Shown: positions 1 to 7,122, counted from the first letter of the stretch. The stretch is DNA of 8,224 nt from Clostridiales bacterium (GCA_019416395.1 DXXH01000098.1:435-8658), one strand, 5' to 3'. Notes: a model not told the origin generated them from the sequence alone. Numbers and translations: made by a program.

Positions 1-1
1 C

Positions 2-184
2 AAGGCCAAAGGGAAAACCATCGGCCGTCCCTCAACTACTACAAATGACATTCCAGGCATTTTCTATAAGCACTATCCCAAGTATAAAAATGGTGAAATC
101 AATAAAAAAGAATTTTCCCGATTGTGCGGCCTTTCTTATCCGACTATTTATAAGTATCTACACCTTGTGGAGGGCAGAAAATGA
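2..184 (+). CDS. Resolvase/invertase-type serine recombinase, C-terminal tail (partial)
   Basis: This reading frame is open from the first bases of the window to a TGA at 182-184 and encodes about 60 residues. The start of the gene lies upstream of the window. The tail begins KAKGKTIGRPS, the linker typical of the resolvase family ahead of its DNA-binding domain. It continues with a helix-turn-helix-like segment (EFSRLCGLSYPTIYKYL) and a short basic end. In this family that C-terminal helix-turn-helix binds the recombination site, while the missing N-terminal domain holds the catalytic serine. The stop overlaps the start of the next gene by ATGA, so the two are probably translationally coupled in one recombinase operon of a mobile element. 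The frame has no ATG of its own in the window. Identity rests on this tail only, so the subfamily cannot be fixed. Confidence 0.8.
   Translation, partial: KAKGKTIGRPSTTTNDIPGIFYKHYPKYKNGEINKKEFSRLCGLSYPTIYKYLHLVEGRK
169..173 (+). promoter_or_regulatory. Shine-Dalgarno site for the phosphatase-like gene
   Basis: GGAGG lies 7 bases before the ATG at 181 and inside the last codons of the upstream recombinase. It supports the ATG at 181 as the start, rather than a later methionine. Confidence 0.75.
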
Positions 185-642
185 ACGTAAAGATTGCTTC
201 ACGAGCAGCTGTGGAAGAACTGTTAAAGGGTAAATTTCCGCAAAATGTTGCAGTCATCAGTTTTTTTGACCCAGAAACTAGTATAAAAAAGAGTAAAAAT
301 CCTCCTGTGGAATATTCTGGAAAGTGTCAGCGAGTTTTTAAAGTTGGCGCACCGGATATTGATCTAGAAGTACTGAGAGATTACGGGTTGACCTATGAAA
401 CATTTCTCCCCGAAGCCGATGACCTGGCCCAATTTATCTATGCTGTTTTCGAGGATGGATTCGATCTTATTTGCCAATGTGAATATGGACAGAGCAGAAG
501 CGCTGCGTGCGCTGCCGCCATTCTGGAACATTTTTATCACACAGGAATATGGGTGTTTGCCGATTACCGATATTATCCAAACCAGGTGGTTTTCCACAAG
601 GTATATGATGCACTACAAAAAATCAAAGGGGAAAAATCATGA
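181..642 (+). CDS. Small tyrosine/dual-specificity phosphatase-like protein in a recombinase operon
   Basis: This is a 153-residue soluble protein without signal peptide or membrane segment. Residues 99-112 read QCEYGQSRSAACAA. They contain the C(X)5R signature of cysteine phosphatases, with Cys100 as candidate nucleophile and Arg106 as phosphate-binding arginine, followed by a serine and an alanine-rich helix as in dual-specificity phosphatases. The His that usually precedes the Cys is Gln99 here. Candidate general-acid aspartates are Asp30 and Asp80/81, but I cannot assign one. The size fits a minimal phosphatase domain. The gene overlaps both neighbours by ATGA, so it is made in step with the two recombinases. 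A role in controlling the element, or in dephosphorylating a host protein or nucleotide, is only inferred. I recall similar proteins beside recombinases in clostridial elements, but the substrate is unknown to me and activity could be lost. Confidence 0.72.
   Translation: MNVKIASRAAVEELLKGKFPQNVAVISFFDPETSIKKSKNPPVEYSGKCQRVFKVGAPDIDLEVLRDYGLTYETFLPEADDLAQFIYAVFEDGFDLICQCEYGQSRSAACAAAILEHFYHTGIWVFADYRYYPNQVVFHKVYDALQKIKGEKS
625..631 (+). promoter_or_regulatory. Shine-Dalgarno site for the large serine recombinase
   Basis: AAAGGGG lies 7 bases before the ATG at 639. It identifies 639 as the start rather than the out-of-frame ATG at 643. Confidence 0.7.
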
Positions 643-2204
643 ATGTTGTTATTTACGCCCGCTATTCTGACAGTAAACAACGGGATGAATCCATCGAAGG
701 CCAGTTAAAAGTCTGCTATAAATTTGCAGAAAGCAACGGGTATAACGTCATAGGTGAATACATTGACAGAGCATTCAGTGCAAAAACAGATGACCGGCCA
801 AACTTTCAAAAGATGATTCGGGACAGCAATAAGAAATATTTTCAAGGAGTCCTGGTTTATCGCCTTGACCGCTTTGCTCGAAATCGTTATGACAGCGCCA
901 AATATAAGTACTACTTACGAAAGAACGGCATAAAAGTCATCAGTGCCAGAGAGCCCATCAGTGATGATGCCAGCGGAATTATTTTGGAATCGGTGTTGGA
1001 AGGCATGGCAGAATACTATTCTGTGGAACTTGCTGATAAAGTAACCCGGGGCATGAATGTAAATGCTGAGAAGTGCTTGTCTAATGGTGGCACAACTCCT
1101 CTTGGGTATCGCATTGAAAACAAACACTATGTTCTTGATGAACAACGAGCCCCCATTGTGCGTGAAATCTTTCAAAAGTATGCCAGTGGCTGGAGCATGA
1201 AAAAGATATGCGATGATCTAAACGCACGACAGTTGAAAACCGCCCAGGGAGCCTCTTTCAATAAGAACTCGCTTCACACGATGCTGAAAAACCGCAAATA
1301 TCTTGGAATCTATATTTACAACGGTATAGAACAACCAGGAGGAATGCCCCAAATCATCGACAAAGAACTTTTTGAGAAAGTACAAGACACGATGAAGGCA
1401 AACAAAAAAGCTCCTGCCCGGGCTAGGGCAAAAGCGGAGTACATTCTATCAGGAAAATTGTTCTGTGGCTACTGCAAAAATGGAATGGTAGGAATCAGCG
1501 CACGCAAAAAGACAAACACGGAATTTCGGATTTACAACTACTATAAATGCAAAACCGCTCTTCATCAAAAGACCTGCAAAAAGAAAACTGTCCGCAAGGA
1601 ATACATTGAAGATATCGTAATCTCAGAATGCAAAAGAATACTAACCAAGCCCAATATTAAGCGGATTGCTAAAGAAGTAGTAAAGATCGCGCAAAGCATG
1701 GAAGATAACTCTGAAATCAAACGTCTAGAGTTAAAACTAAAAGAACTAGAGGACAGCAAAGATAATCAGATGGGTAATCTCCGATTGTGTAAAGACAATG
1801 CCGTGCGAAACATGATCCTTGAAGATCTTAGCAAACTGGCAGCTGATATCAAAGCAGCTGCTGAACAGCTGGAACGTGAAAAATCCCGTCATTATCTTGT
1901 CACAGAAGATCAAGTGATATCTTATCTCTCACAGCTTGTTAAGGGGGATATTTCCAACTTAACATACCGTAGGACCCTCGTCCGTCTGTTCATCAATAAG
2001 ATCTTTCTTTACGATGACAAGTTGATTATCACTTTTACTACAGGTGATGAAGAAGTTACCATCGAGGACAAACTCTTTGACAGAATCGAGAGTGATTTCT
2101 CGGGAGATAACTTTTGTATATCAAATGTTGTGGGTCACCAGAAAGCCCCCAAGAACGTAAAGTTCTTGGGGGCTTCGTTTTTTTATGCCGCGTTTTTCGG
2201 ATAA
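639..2204 (+). CDS. Large serine recombinase (site-specific integrase)
   Basis: The 521-residue protein is a large serine recombinase, which integrates and excises mobile elements by concerted double-strand cleavage through a 5'-phosphoserine. The N-terminal catalytic domain spans about 1-140. It starts VVIYARYSDSKQ, with nucleophile Ser10, and contains VYRLDRFARNRYD at 73-85, the arginine-rich active-site motif with Arg75, Arg78 and Arg81. The recombinase domain covers about 150-260. A zinc ribbon follows, with Cys pairs 276/279 and 304/313. A charged coiled-coil stretch at about 355-415 is followed by the C-terminal domain. The start overlaps the phosphatase-like gene by ATGA. The tail is odd: residues from about 502 onward are encoded by an intrinsic terminator hairpin and the bases beyond it, so the last 20 or so residues are probably not native. 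The protein likely serves the element that ends near here. Catalytic residues look intact. Confidence 0.93.
   Translation: MNVVIYARYSDSKQRDESIEGQLKVCYKFAESNGYNVIGEYIDRAFSAKTDDRPNFQKMIRDSNKKYFQGVLVYRLDRFARNRYDSAKYKYYLRKNGIKVISAREPISDDASGIILESVLEGMAEYYSVELADKVTRGMNVNAEKCLSNGGTTPLGYRIENKHYVLDEQRAPIVREIFQKYASGWSMKKICDDLNARQLKTAQGASFNKNSLHTMLKNRKYLGIYIYNGIEQPGGMPQIIDKELFEKVQDTMKANKKAPARARAKAEYILSGKLFCGYCKNGMVGISARKKTNTEFRIYNYYKCKTALHQKTCKKKTVRKEYIEDIVISECKRILTKPNIKRIAKEVVKIAQSMEDNSEIKRLELKLKELEDSKDNQMGNLRLCKDNAVRNMILEDLSKLAADIKAAAEQLEREKSRHYLVTEDQVISYLSQLVKGDISNLTYRRTLVRLFINKIFLYDDKLIITFTTGDEEVTIEDKLFDRIESDFSGDNFCISNVVGHQKAPKNVKFLGASFFYAAFFG
2143..2184 (+). terminator. Intrinsic terminator inside the 3' end of the recombinase frame
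   Basis: The sequence has a perfect 14-bp stem (2143-2156 with 2162-2175), a GTAAA loop, and seven T at 2178-2184. On the - strand the hairpin is followed by a mixed sequence without a T tract, so it acts on + strand transcripts. It lies upstream of the recombinase stop codon at 2202-2204. Confidence 0.88.
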
Positions 2205-2205
2205 A

Positions 2206-2234
2206 GCAAAAAGCCCCTTTTGCAGAGGCTTTTC
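2206..2234 (-). terminator. Intrinsic terminator of the SLH protein gene
   Basis: Read on the - strand, AAAAGCCTC (2233-2225) pairs with GGGGCTTTT (2217-2209), nine pairs with one G.T wobble, and the stem runs into a T-rich end. It lies about 55 bases after the stop of the SLH gene. It faces the recombinase terminator, giving back-to-back ends for convergent genes. Confidence 0.72.
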
Positions 2235-2288
2235 CTTAGGTGTTTCTTCTTTTGAATTTTCATCGCCAATCCGGCGGTTCTATCACCT

Positions 2289-3719
2289 TTACAGACTGTT
2301 TTCCGCAGTACTCTCCAGTGCGGATTCTTCCCCTGTTTCAGGTGTTTCCACTGGGGTAGTGAGCAACTTTTTGGCGTTATAGAGAATTTGCGCTGTTTGG
2401 GCACGGGTAGCCGTACCCTGGGGAAGCAGATCCCCTCCACTGCCGCTGAGCACTCCATGGGTAACTGCCCACGCCATTGCGTCCCTGGCATACTCTGAGG
2501 TTTCCAGGCCGTCCGGGAAGGCAAGCAGCTCGTCCGGCGTCAAGGTGGTATCAGCACCCACCATCTGAGCGTATTTGTAGAAAACCGTAGCCATCTGCTC
2601 CCGCGTTATCCACTGGTTGGGCGCGAAGCATTCCCCACCGATTCCGGTGACCAGGCCCTTTTCCACGGCCCATTCCACATAGGGAGCGTAATAGTCCTTC
2701 TCGGACACATCACGGAAAGAGCCTGCCGAATAATCACTGGGGTCAGCGTGGGCGAATTTCCCCAGCACGGTCACAAACATTCCCCTGGTCATGGCGTTGG
2801 CCGGAACAAACGTGTCCGCCGTAACACCGCTGAACAATCCCGCTTGATAAACGTAATCCACCGCATCGTAATACCAGGCGTCCAGGGGAACATCTTCAAA
2901 AACCGGGTGGTGGGGCCGTTCTTCCACCACTTTCTGTTTCTCCAACTTGATGAGAATGTAATAGGACCCCGCAGATTGGGGGATGATGGCGCTAATCTGG
3001 TTCTCTTCCTTGGGTTTCAGGCCGCTGTGCCACATTTTATCCTCACTGGGAGAATCTCCCCAGAAGAACCCAATGTGGTTATCTTCCCCGTCGTATCCCG
3101 GCTGTTGATTCCACCACATGAGAAGGATATCGCCCTTTTCCGCCAATCCACTGGACAGCAGTTCCTCTTTTGTGCGAAAAGCGTAGGCGGTCAAGTTTCC
3201 GTTTGTCACCAGATTCAGGTAGTTATTCGCCCCCGATAAGATGTCGTAAGGCTTTCCCGATCCATTCCAGTTGGTTTGGCCCGGGACTTTCTGTATGACC
3301 CGCATCACCGTGCTGGCGTCCAATCCCACTTTTCGCAACACATAGCTGACAAAACCGGCACAGTCCATTCCCGCGGAACCGTTGTAACGGGTATCTCCCC
3401 TGGGGGACTGCCAATCCCCAGGTTTGTAAGGCGTCCCCAAATAGAAATTATCCGACTGGTGCGCTTCCAATTCCCGGACGACCCCATCTCGCGTAATGCC
3501 GTATTTTGTCAAATACTCGGTGCCGCCTTCCGCTCTTTGCTGCACTTCCGAAAAACTATCCTGGACGTCTAATTCCGAAATTTCCGTCTCTTCCAGGATA
3601 CCAGTTCCCACGGTCTCTCCTAGACCAGGCTGCTGCGCCTGAGCCGTCAGGGGCATGGCTGCCAGCAGTGCCACAGCTAAAATCATTCCTGTCCATTTTT
3701 TTACAGAGTTCTTTTTCAT
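2289..3719 (-). CDS. Secreted NlpC/P60-like hydrolase with three SLH repeats
   Basis: The 476-residue precursor starts with a Sec signal peptide: basic MKKNSVKKW, a hydrophobic core at 10-24, and a likely cut after AQA at about 28. A Ser/Glu-rich linker follows. An NlpC/P60-like cysteine hydrolase domain spans about 90-260. MDCAGFVSYVLRKVG carries candidate nucleophile Cys120, and NHIGFFWGD carries His215, with His231 in a following WHSG. Such domains cut peptide bonds in peptidoglycan stems or related amides. Three SLH repeats follow at about 273-326, 335-386 and 398-453, with FxDV starts and TRxQ/TREQ ends. The third is the most diverged. SLH repeats bind secondary wall polymer, so the protein should sit on the cell surface. 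A short Thr/Glu-rich tail ends it. It has its own promoter and terminator and appears monocistronic. The substrate is not evident; cell-wall remodelling is the likeliest role. Confidence 0.9.
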   Translation of the reverse strand: MKKNSVKKWTGMILAVALLAAMPLTAQAQQPGLGETVGTGILEETEISELDVQDSFSEVQQRAEGGTEYLTKYGITRDGVVRELEAHQSDNFYLGTPYKPGDWQSPRGDTRYNGSAGMDCAGFVSYVLRKVGLDASTVMRVIQKVPGQTNWNGSGKPYDILSGANNYLNLVTNGNLTAYAFRTKEELLSSGLAEKGDILLMWWNQQPGYDGEDNHIGFFWGDSPSEDKMWHSGLKPKEENQISAIIPQSAGSYYILIKLEKQKVVEERPHHPVFEDVPLDAWYYDAVDYVYQAGLFSGVTADTFVPANAMTRGMFVTVLGKFAHADPSDYSAGSFRDVSEKDYYAPYVEWAVEKGLVTGIGGECFAPNQWITREQMATVFYKYAQMVGADTTLTPDELLAFPDGLETSEYARDAMAWAVTHGVLSGSGGDLLPQGTATRAQTAQILYNAKKLLTTPVETPETGEESALESTAENSL

Positions 3720-3737
3720 AACACCCTTAACACCCTT
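3720..3737 (-). repeat. Tandem 9-bp repeat forming a doubled ribosome-binding site
   Basis: On the - strand AAGGGTGTT occurs twice in a row directly before the ATG of the SLH gene. Each copy offers an AAGGG-type Shine-Dalgarno. One lies about 4 bases and the other about 13 bases from the ATG, so neither has ideal spacing. A third, strong site is not seen, so one or both copies presumably serve initiation. Confidence 0.6.
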
Positions 3738-3745
3738 GTCTTTTG

Positions 3746-3850
3746 CAGTTTCAGAAGATTTCTTCCAATTTATATTATTTAATTATAATACAAATTGTAA
3801 ATTTATCAAGCTTCTCTTAATTCACTTTTTGAAAAAATCTTCTGAGACTG
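3746..3850. repeat. 20-bp inverted repeat around a 65-bp AT-rich core
   Basis: The left arm (3746-3765) is cagtttcagaagatttcttc. The right arm (3831-3850) is gaaaaaatcttctgagactg. They are inverted copies matching at 18 of 20 positions. The arms enclose the promoter of the SLH gene, and the left arm falls in its leader. No target-site duplication is visible outside the arms and no T tract follows either arm. It is not a clear terminator. It could be a tiny transposon-derived element or a binding site for a dimeric regulator that loops DNA. Confidence 0.6.
3782..3809 (-). promoter_or_regulatory. Sigma-A-type promoter of the SLH protein gene
   Basis: On the - strand TTGATA (3809-3804) is followed after 16 bases by TATAAT (3787-3782), within a very AT-rich stretch. 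The expected start site near 3775 gives a leader of about 55 bases to the ATG at 3719. The whole promoter lies in the loop of the inverted repeat at 3746-3850. Confidence 0.75.
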
Positions 3851-3855
3851 ACCCC

Positions 3856-4620
3856 TCACAGAGCGTCCCGCAGCTCTGTCATCAAGGGCCAATACCGCTT
3901 GGGACAATGGGTTTGCCGCAGCTTGGGATTTTCCCGTCCCTCTACGGCAATGGTGCGGTAAAACACCTTCCACAAGTTTTGCCACCGCTGTTCCTCTTCC
4001 CCCGGCTTGGGAAGCTGGATCTGATCCGCCTGGAAATATTCCCCAGCGGAGTTCCCGTCTGCCCGGTGAAGGAATCCCATACCATGAGTTCCATCGTAAA
4101 TCATAAAATTCTCGCTGGGGAGCCGGTCACAAAAACAGGGCGCCACCAAGGGCAGAACTCTGTTATTCGGAGCGATCCTGGCCGCCAAAAACTCCCCGCA
4201 ATCGGCGAACCGGAGAAATTCCACGGTGTGGTGGGCCTCATTTTTCAAGGTGAGCACCGCCTTTTCCAAGGTGTGCACCACCGGGTGGGTGGTAAAGCGC
4301 GTCACCTGAGGCCCAAACTTATACCCCATAAGCAAAAACCGCAGCAACGCCATTTCCCGGTCCGGCAGGCAGGTGAGGAACCCTTCCCGCACCAACCGCT
4401 GGGCCTGGGGGGAAATCTTTTTGGGAATGGAACGCTCTACCCGCTGGGCCAAATCCATTCTGGTGGGAATTTCTTTGTACCCAAACAAACTTTGCTGATC
4501 TTTCTCTTCCCCATGGATTTCTACCGGCAGCTCTTTGGCACGAAAACACTCAAATACGCAGCAGAGAAATCCCTGGTACGAGCCATCATAACGGTAAATC
4601 AAATTTGTCCGGTAAGGCAT
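3856..4620 (-). CDS. DUF4130 / TIGR03915-type probable DNA metabolism protein
   Basis: The 254-residue protein starts MPYRTNLIYRYDGSYQGFL, the usual opening of this family (a short strand then YDGS). The DUF4130 region spans about 85-250. It ends with LWKVFYRTIAVEGRENPKLR and PKRYWPLMTEL, matching the conserved Trp/Arg-Asn-Pro/RYW pattern I know from the family. Family members are regularly found beside a radical SAM protein and, in many Gram-negatives, fused to a uracil-DNA-glycosylase-like domain, which is why a DNA repair role is assumed; no reaction is established to my knowledge. QQSLF at 42-46 resembles a sliding-clamp-binding motif. The start overlaps the end of the radical SAM gene by 22 bp. 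AAGGAGG lies 10 bases upstream of the ATG, inside that gene. It is the last gene of the SOS-type operon. No convincing terminator follows it. Confidence 0.88.
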   Translation of the reverse strand: MPYRTNLIYRYDGSYQGFLCCVFECFRAKELPVEIHGEEKDQQSLFGYKEIPTRMDLAQRVERSIPKKISPQAQRLVREGFLTCLPDREMALLRFLLMGYKFGPQVTRFTTHPVVHTLEKAVLTLKNEAHHTVEFLRFADCGEFLAARIAPNNRVLPLVAPCFCDRLPSENFMIYDGTHGMGFLHRADGNSAGEYFQADQIQLPKPGEEEQRWQNLWKVFYRTIAVEGRENPKLRQTHCPKRYWPLMTELRDAL

Positions 4621-5936
4621 TGCACGCGATCCTCCTTGGTAGGGGCAAACAGGGAAAGCTGTTCCGGTCTATCCAACGCCAAACCCGTCGCTTCCCCCGG
4701 CAGCTGGGTACGGTGGAACGCCGTCCCTTCCCGTATGGCCCCGGCAATCACAGCTGGGTCGTCAGTGGGCAGCGGCGACATGCTTTTCCCCTGGCAAGTG
4801 AGGAAAAACCTGGCCCGCTTCAAAACCACCCCCAGTTTCCGCAGCGCCTCAAAATCCAGCCGGGCATACCGGCGGGCAGAGCGGATCCGCATGGCGCTTT
4901 TTACCCCGATGCCCGGCACGCGCAGCAGCATCTCATAAGGTGCCCGGTTCACCTCCACCGGAAAAAGCTCCATGTGGCGGACGGCCCAATCGCATTTGGG
5001 GTCCAGTAAGGGATCAAAATTGGGGGCCTGCTCGTCTAAGATCTCCGATGCGGTAAACCCGTAAAACCGCAGCAGCCAGTCCGCCTGATACAGCCGGTGC
5101 TCCCGCAAAAGGGGTGGCGGCGTATCCAGCGCCGGCAAATTCCGGTCCCCCACCACCGGCATATACGCGGAAAAAAACACCCGTTTCAGCCCGTATTTCC
5201 GGTAAAGTCCCTCGGTAAGCCGGAGAATTTGCCGGTCGCTTTCCGGTGTGGCGCCAATAATCATCTGGGTGGACTGGCCGGCCGGTACAAACTTGGGGGC
5301 ATGGCGGTAGGTGGAAAGCGCTTTGCCAGTTTCCCGAATCCCGTCCCGGATCAGTCCCATGGGGGAAAGGATTTTCTCTTTGCTCTTTTGCGGCGCCAAC
5401 AGTTTCAAACTTTGCTGGGAAGGCAGCTCTATGTTCACGCTCATTCTGTCGGCGTAAAGCCCCAACTGCCAAATCAGCTCCTGAGAAGCCCCGGGGATCG
5501 CTTTCACGTGGACGTATCCCCCAAACCGGCACTCTTTCCGGAGTTTTTTCAGCACTGCCAGCATCTTCTCGCAGGTAGCATCCGGGCTGCCCACCACCGC
5601 CGAGCTGAGAAACAACCCCTCAATGTAATTCCGGCGGTAAAACTCCATGGTCAGGGAACAGAGCTCTTCCGGGGTAAACGTGGCCCTTCTGCATTCCACC
5701 GTGCGGCGGTTGACGCAGTAGGCGCAGTCATAGGCGCAGTCGTTGCTCATCAGCACTTTCAGCAGGGAGATGCACCGACCGTCAGCGGCAAAACTGTGGC
5801 AGATCCCCGCCTTCACCCCATTTCCCAGAAACCCTTTCTGTCCGGGCCGGTCCACCCCGCTGGACGTACAGGCCACGTCGTATTTGGCCGCGTCTGTCAA
5901 AATTTCCAATTTCTCCAAAAGATCCATGGCTTCCAC
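4599..5936 (-). CDS. Radical SAM protein, putative DNA modification/repair (TIGR03916-type)
   Basis: The 445-residue protein carries the radical SAM cluster motif CAYDCAYC, with Cys67, Cys71 and Cys74 (CX3CX2C), in NDCAYDCAYCVNRR. This binds a 4Fe-4S cluster that cleaves S-adenosylmethionine to a 5'-deoxyadenosyl radical. The N-terminus EKLEILTDAAKYDVACTSSG is typical of the putative DNA modification/repair radical SAM family. A helix-hairpin-helix-like segment at about 333-355 (LLRVPGIGVKSAMRIRSAR) suggests non-specific DNA binding. QLSLF at 426-430 matches the consensus bacterial sliding-clamp motif. The start is GTG, directly after the polymerase TGA, with GGAG 6 bases upstream. An ATG three codons later has a poorer site. 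It lies between the polymerase and the DUF4130 gene in one operon, as expected of its family partner. Substrate and product are unknown; DNA lesion reversal or base modification is inference. Confidence 0.92.
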   Translation of the reverse strand: MEAMDLLEKLEILTDAAKYDVACTSSGVDRPGQKGFLGNGVKAGICHSFAADGRCISLLKVLMSNDCAYDCAYCVNRRTVECRRATFTPEELCSLTMEFYRRNYIEGLFLSSAVVGSPDATCEKMLAVLKKLRKECRFGGYVHVKAIPGASQELIWQLGLYADRMSVNIELPSQQSLKLLAPQKSKEKILSPMGLIRDGIRETGKALSTYRHAPKFVPAGQSTQMIIGATPESDRQILRLTEGLYRKYGLKRVFFSAYMPVVGDRNLPALDTPPPLLREHRLYQADWLLRFYGFTASEILDEQAPNFDPLLDPKCDWAVRHMELFPVEVNRAPYEMLLRVPGIGVKSAMRIRSARRYARLDFEALRKLGVVLKRARFFLTCQGKSMSPLPTDDPAVIAGAIREGTAFHRTQLPGEATGLALDRPEQLSLFAPTKEDRVQCLTGQI

Positions 5937-7112
5937 TCATTTCTCCAAGGTGGTCCCGTGGGTCACGCTGCGGTTCCCAAACCGTTCCCGCAAAGCGTCC
6001 ACCGCCGACTCCAACCGTTCCTCTCGCTCTAATCCGTCCACATTGTCAAAAAAGCTCATCTGGGTCTGTCTGGCGTCCACCAGCTTCCCGGCCCGCAATC
6101 CCAAGAGCCGTACCGCCCAATGGCGGTTTTCCCGGCGGTAAAGTTCCCAGGCCGCCCGGTACAGGGACCGGGCATCACAGACCGGGGGATCCAGACGGCA
6201 CTGCCGCTGATACTCTTGAAAATCCCCGCTTTTCACGGTAATTTGCGCCTCTCCGGCCTTCACCCCCTGGTTCCGCAAGCGGCTGGCCACCGACTCCGCC
6301 AGCTCCAGCAGCGTCCGGCGGATTTCTTCCTCTGTGGTCACGTCATGGGGCAGTGTGGTGCTGTTGCCGATGGTTTTGGGGGGCTCCCCGGTTCCCACCG
6401 CCGCCACTGGGGACCGGTCCAAGCCATTGGCGTAGGTCCACAAGGCTTCCCCGGTTTTCCCCAGTATGTGGGTCATGGTGGGCAACTCCATGCGGGCAAT
6501 ATCCCCGATGGTGTGGATCCCGAATTTTTCCAGGGTCTTTTCCGTATGGGGCCCCACAAACAACAAGGCTTGGGCAGGCAGATTCCAAATGATGGATTCC
6601 ATTTCTTCCCGGCCAAACACAGTCACAGCGTCGGGCTTCTTGTAATCGCTCCCCAGCTTGGCAAACACCTTGTTATAGGAAACCCCTATGGACACGGTAA
6701 GCCCCAGCTCCTTCTTCACCGCCTGGCGGATCTGCTGGGCAATGGCTTCCCCGTCCCCGAAAAGCATTTCACTGCCGTACACGTCCAGCCAGCACTCGTC
6801 CAAGCTGAAACTTTCCACCTGGTCGGTGAAACGGCAGTAGATTTCTTTCGCCATGCTGGAATACTGGGCGTACCGCTCATGATGGGGATTTACCAGCTGC
6901 AACTCCGGGCATTTCCGTTTTGCCTGCCAAATGGGCTCCGCCGTCTTGACCCCCATCTGCTTGGCCAGCATATTTTTTGCCAAGATGATCCCATGGCGGC
7001 TTTCCTGATCCCCTGCCACCGCCATGGGCACATTGGCGTACTGGGGGGCGAACAAGGTTTCTACCGAAGCGTAAAAATTGTTCATATCCACATGTAGAAT
7101 CCCATTCTCCAC
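5937..7112 (-). CDS. dinB: Y-family DNA polymerase IV (DinB type), SOS-controlled
   Basis: This is a translesion DNA polymerase, which copies past damaged bases with low fidelity. I chose a GTG start at 7112, giving 391 residues that begin (M)ENGILHVDMNNFYASVE. AAGGAGG lies 10 bases before it, and the predicted transcript starts near 7142, so the longer frame reaching 7247 cannot be translated from this promoter. Asp9 and the SLDE motif (Asp105, Glu106) are the metal-binding catalytic residues, and NNFYASVE carries the steric-gate region. After the palm, fingers and thumb, a little-finger domain extends to about 345. QMSFF at 351-355 resembles the clamp-binding motif, and a short C-terminal extension (SAVDALRERFGNRSVTHG), common in Gram-positive relatives, follows. 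It heads an operon with the radical SAM and DUF4130 genes, and its promoter carries two LexA-type boxes. Confidence 0.93.
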   Translation of the reverse strand: MENGILHVDMNNFYASVETLFAPQYANVPMAVAGDQESRHGIILAKNMLAKQMGVKTAEPIWQAKRKCPELQLVNPHHERYAQYSSMAKEIYCRFTDQVESFSLDECWLDVYGSEMLFGDGEAIAQQIRQAVKKELGLTVSIGVSYNKVFAKLGSDYKKPDAVTVFGREEMESIIWNLPAQALLFVGPHTEKTLEKFGIHTIGDIARMELPTMTHILGKTGEALWTYANGLDRSPVAAVGTGEPPKTIGNSTTLPHDVTTEEEIRRTLLELAESVASRLRNQGVKAGEAQITVKSGDFQEYQRQCRLDPPVCDARSLYRAAWELYRRENRHWAVRLLGLRAGKLVDARQTQMSFFDNVDGLEREERLESAVDALRERFGNRSVTHGTTLEK

Positions 7113-7122
7113 GACAGCGGCC

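Noticed and set aside
45..233. 62-codon open frame on the + strand at the left end
   Set aside because: It overlaps the resolvase tail and the start of the phosphatase-like gene in another frame. The two ATGA-linked frames explain this stretch better.
2183..2524. 113-codon open frame on the - strand
   Set aside because: It overlaps the 3' end of the SLH gene in another frame and runs through its terminator. No family resemblance was seen.
3655..4938. 427-codon open frame on the + strand
   Set aside because: It lies opposite the signal peptide region of the SLH gene, the AT-rich promoter gap and two recognisable repair genes. It mixes unrelated composition, has no family resemblance and no ribosome site. 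It is a shadow of GC-rich coding on the - strand.
5097..6032. 311-codon open frame on the + strand
   Set aside because: It is antisense to the radical SAM gene, whose motifs are clear. Its His/Pro/Arg-rich product has no recognisable domain.
6120..7097. 325-codon open frame on the + strand
   Set aside because: It is antisense to the DinB polymerase, and its composition is that of a mirrored GC-rich gene.
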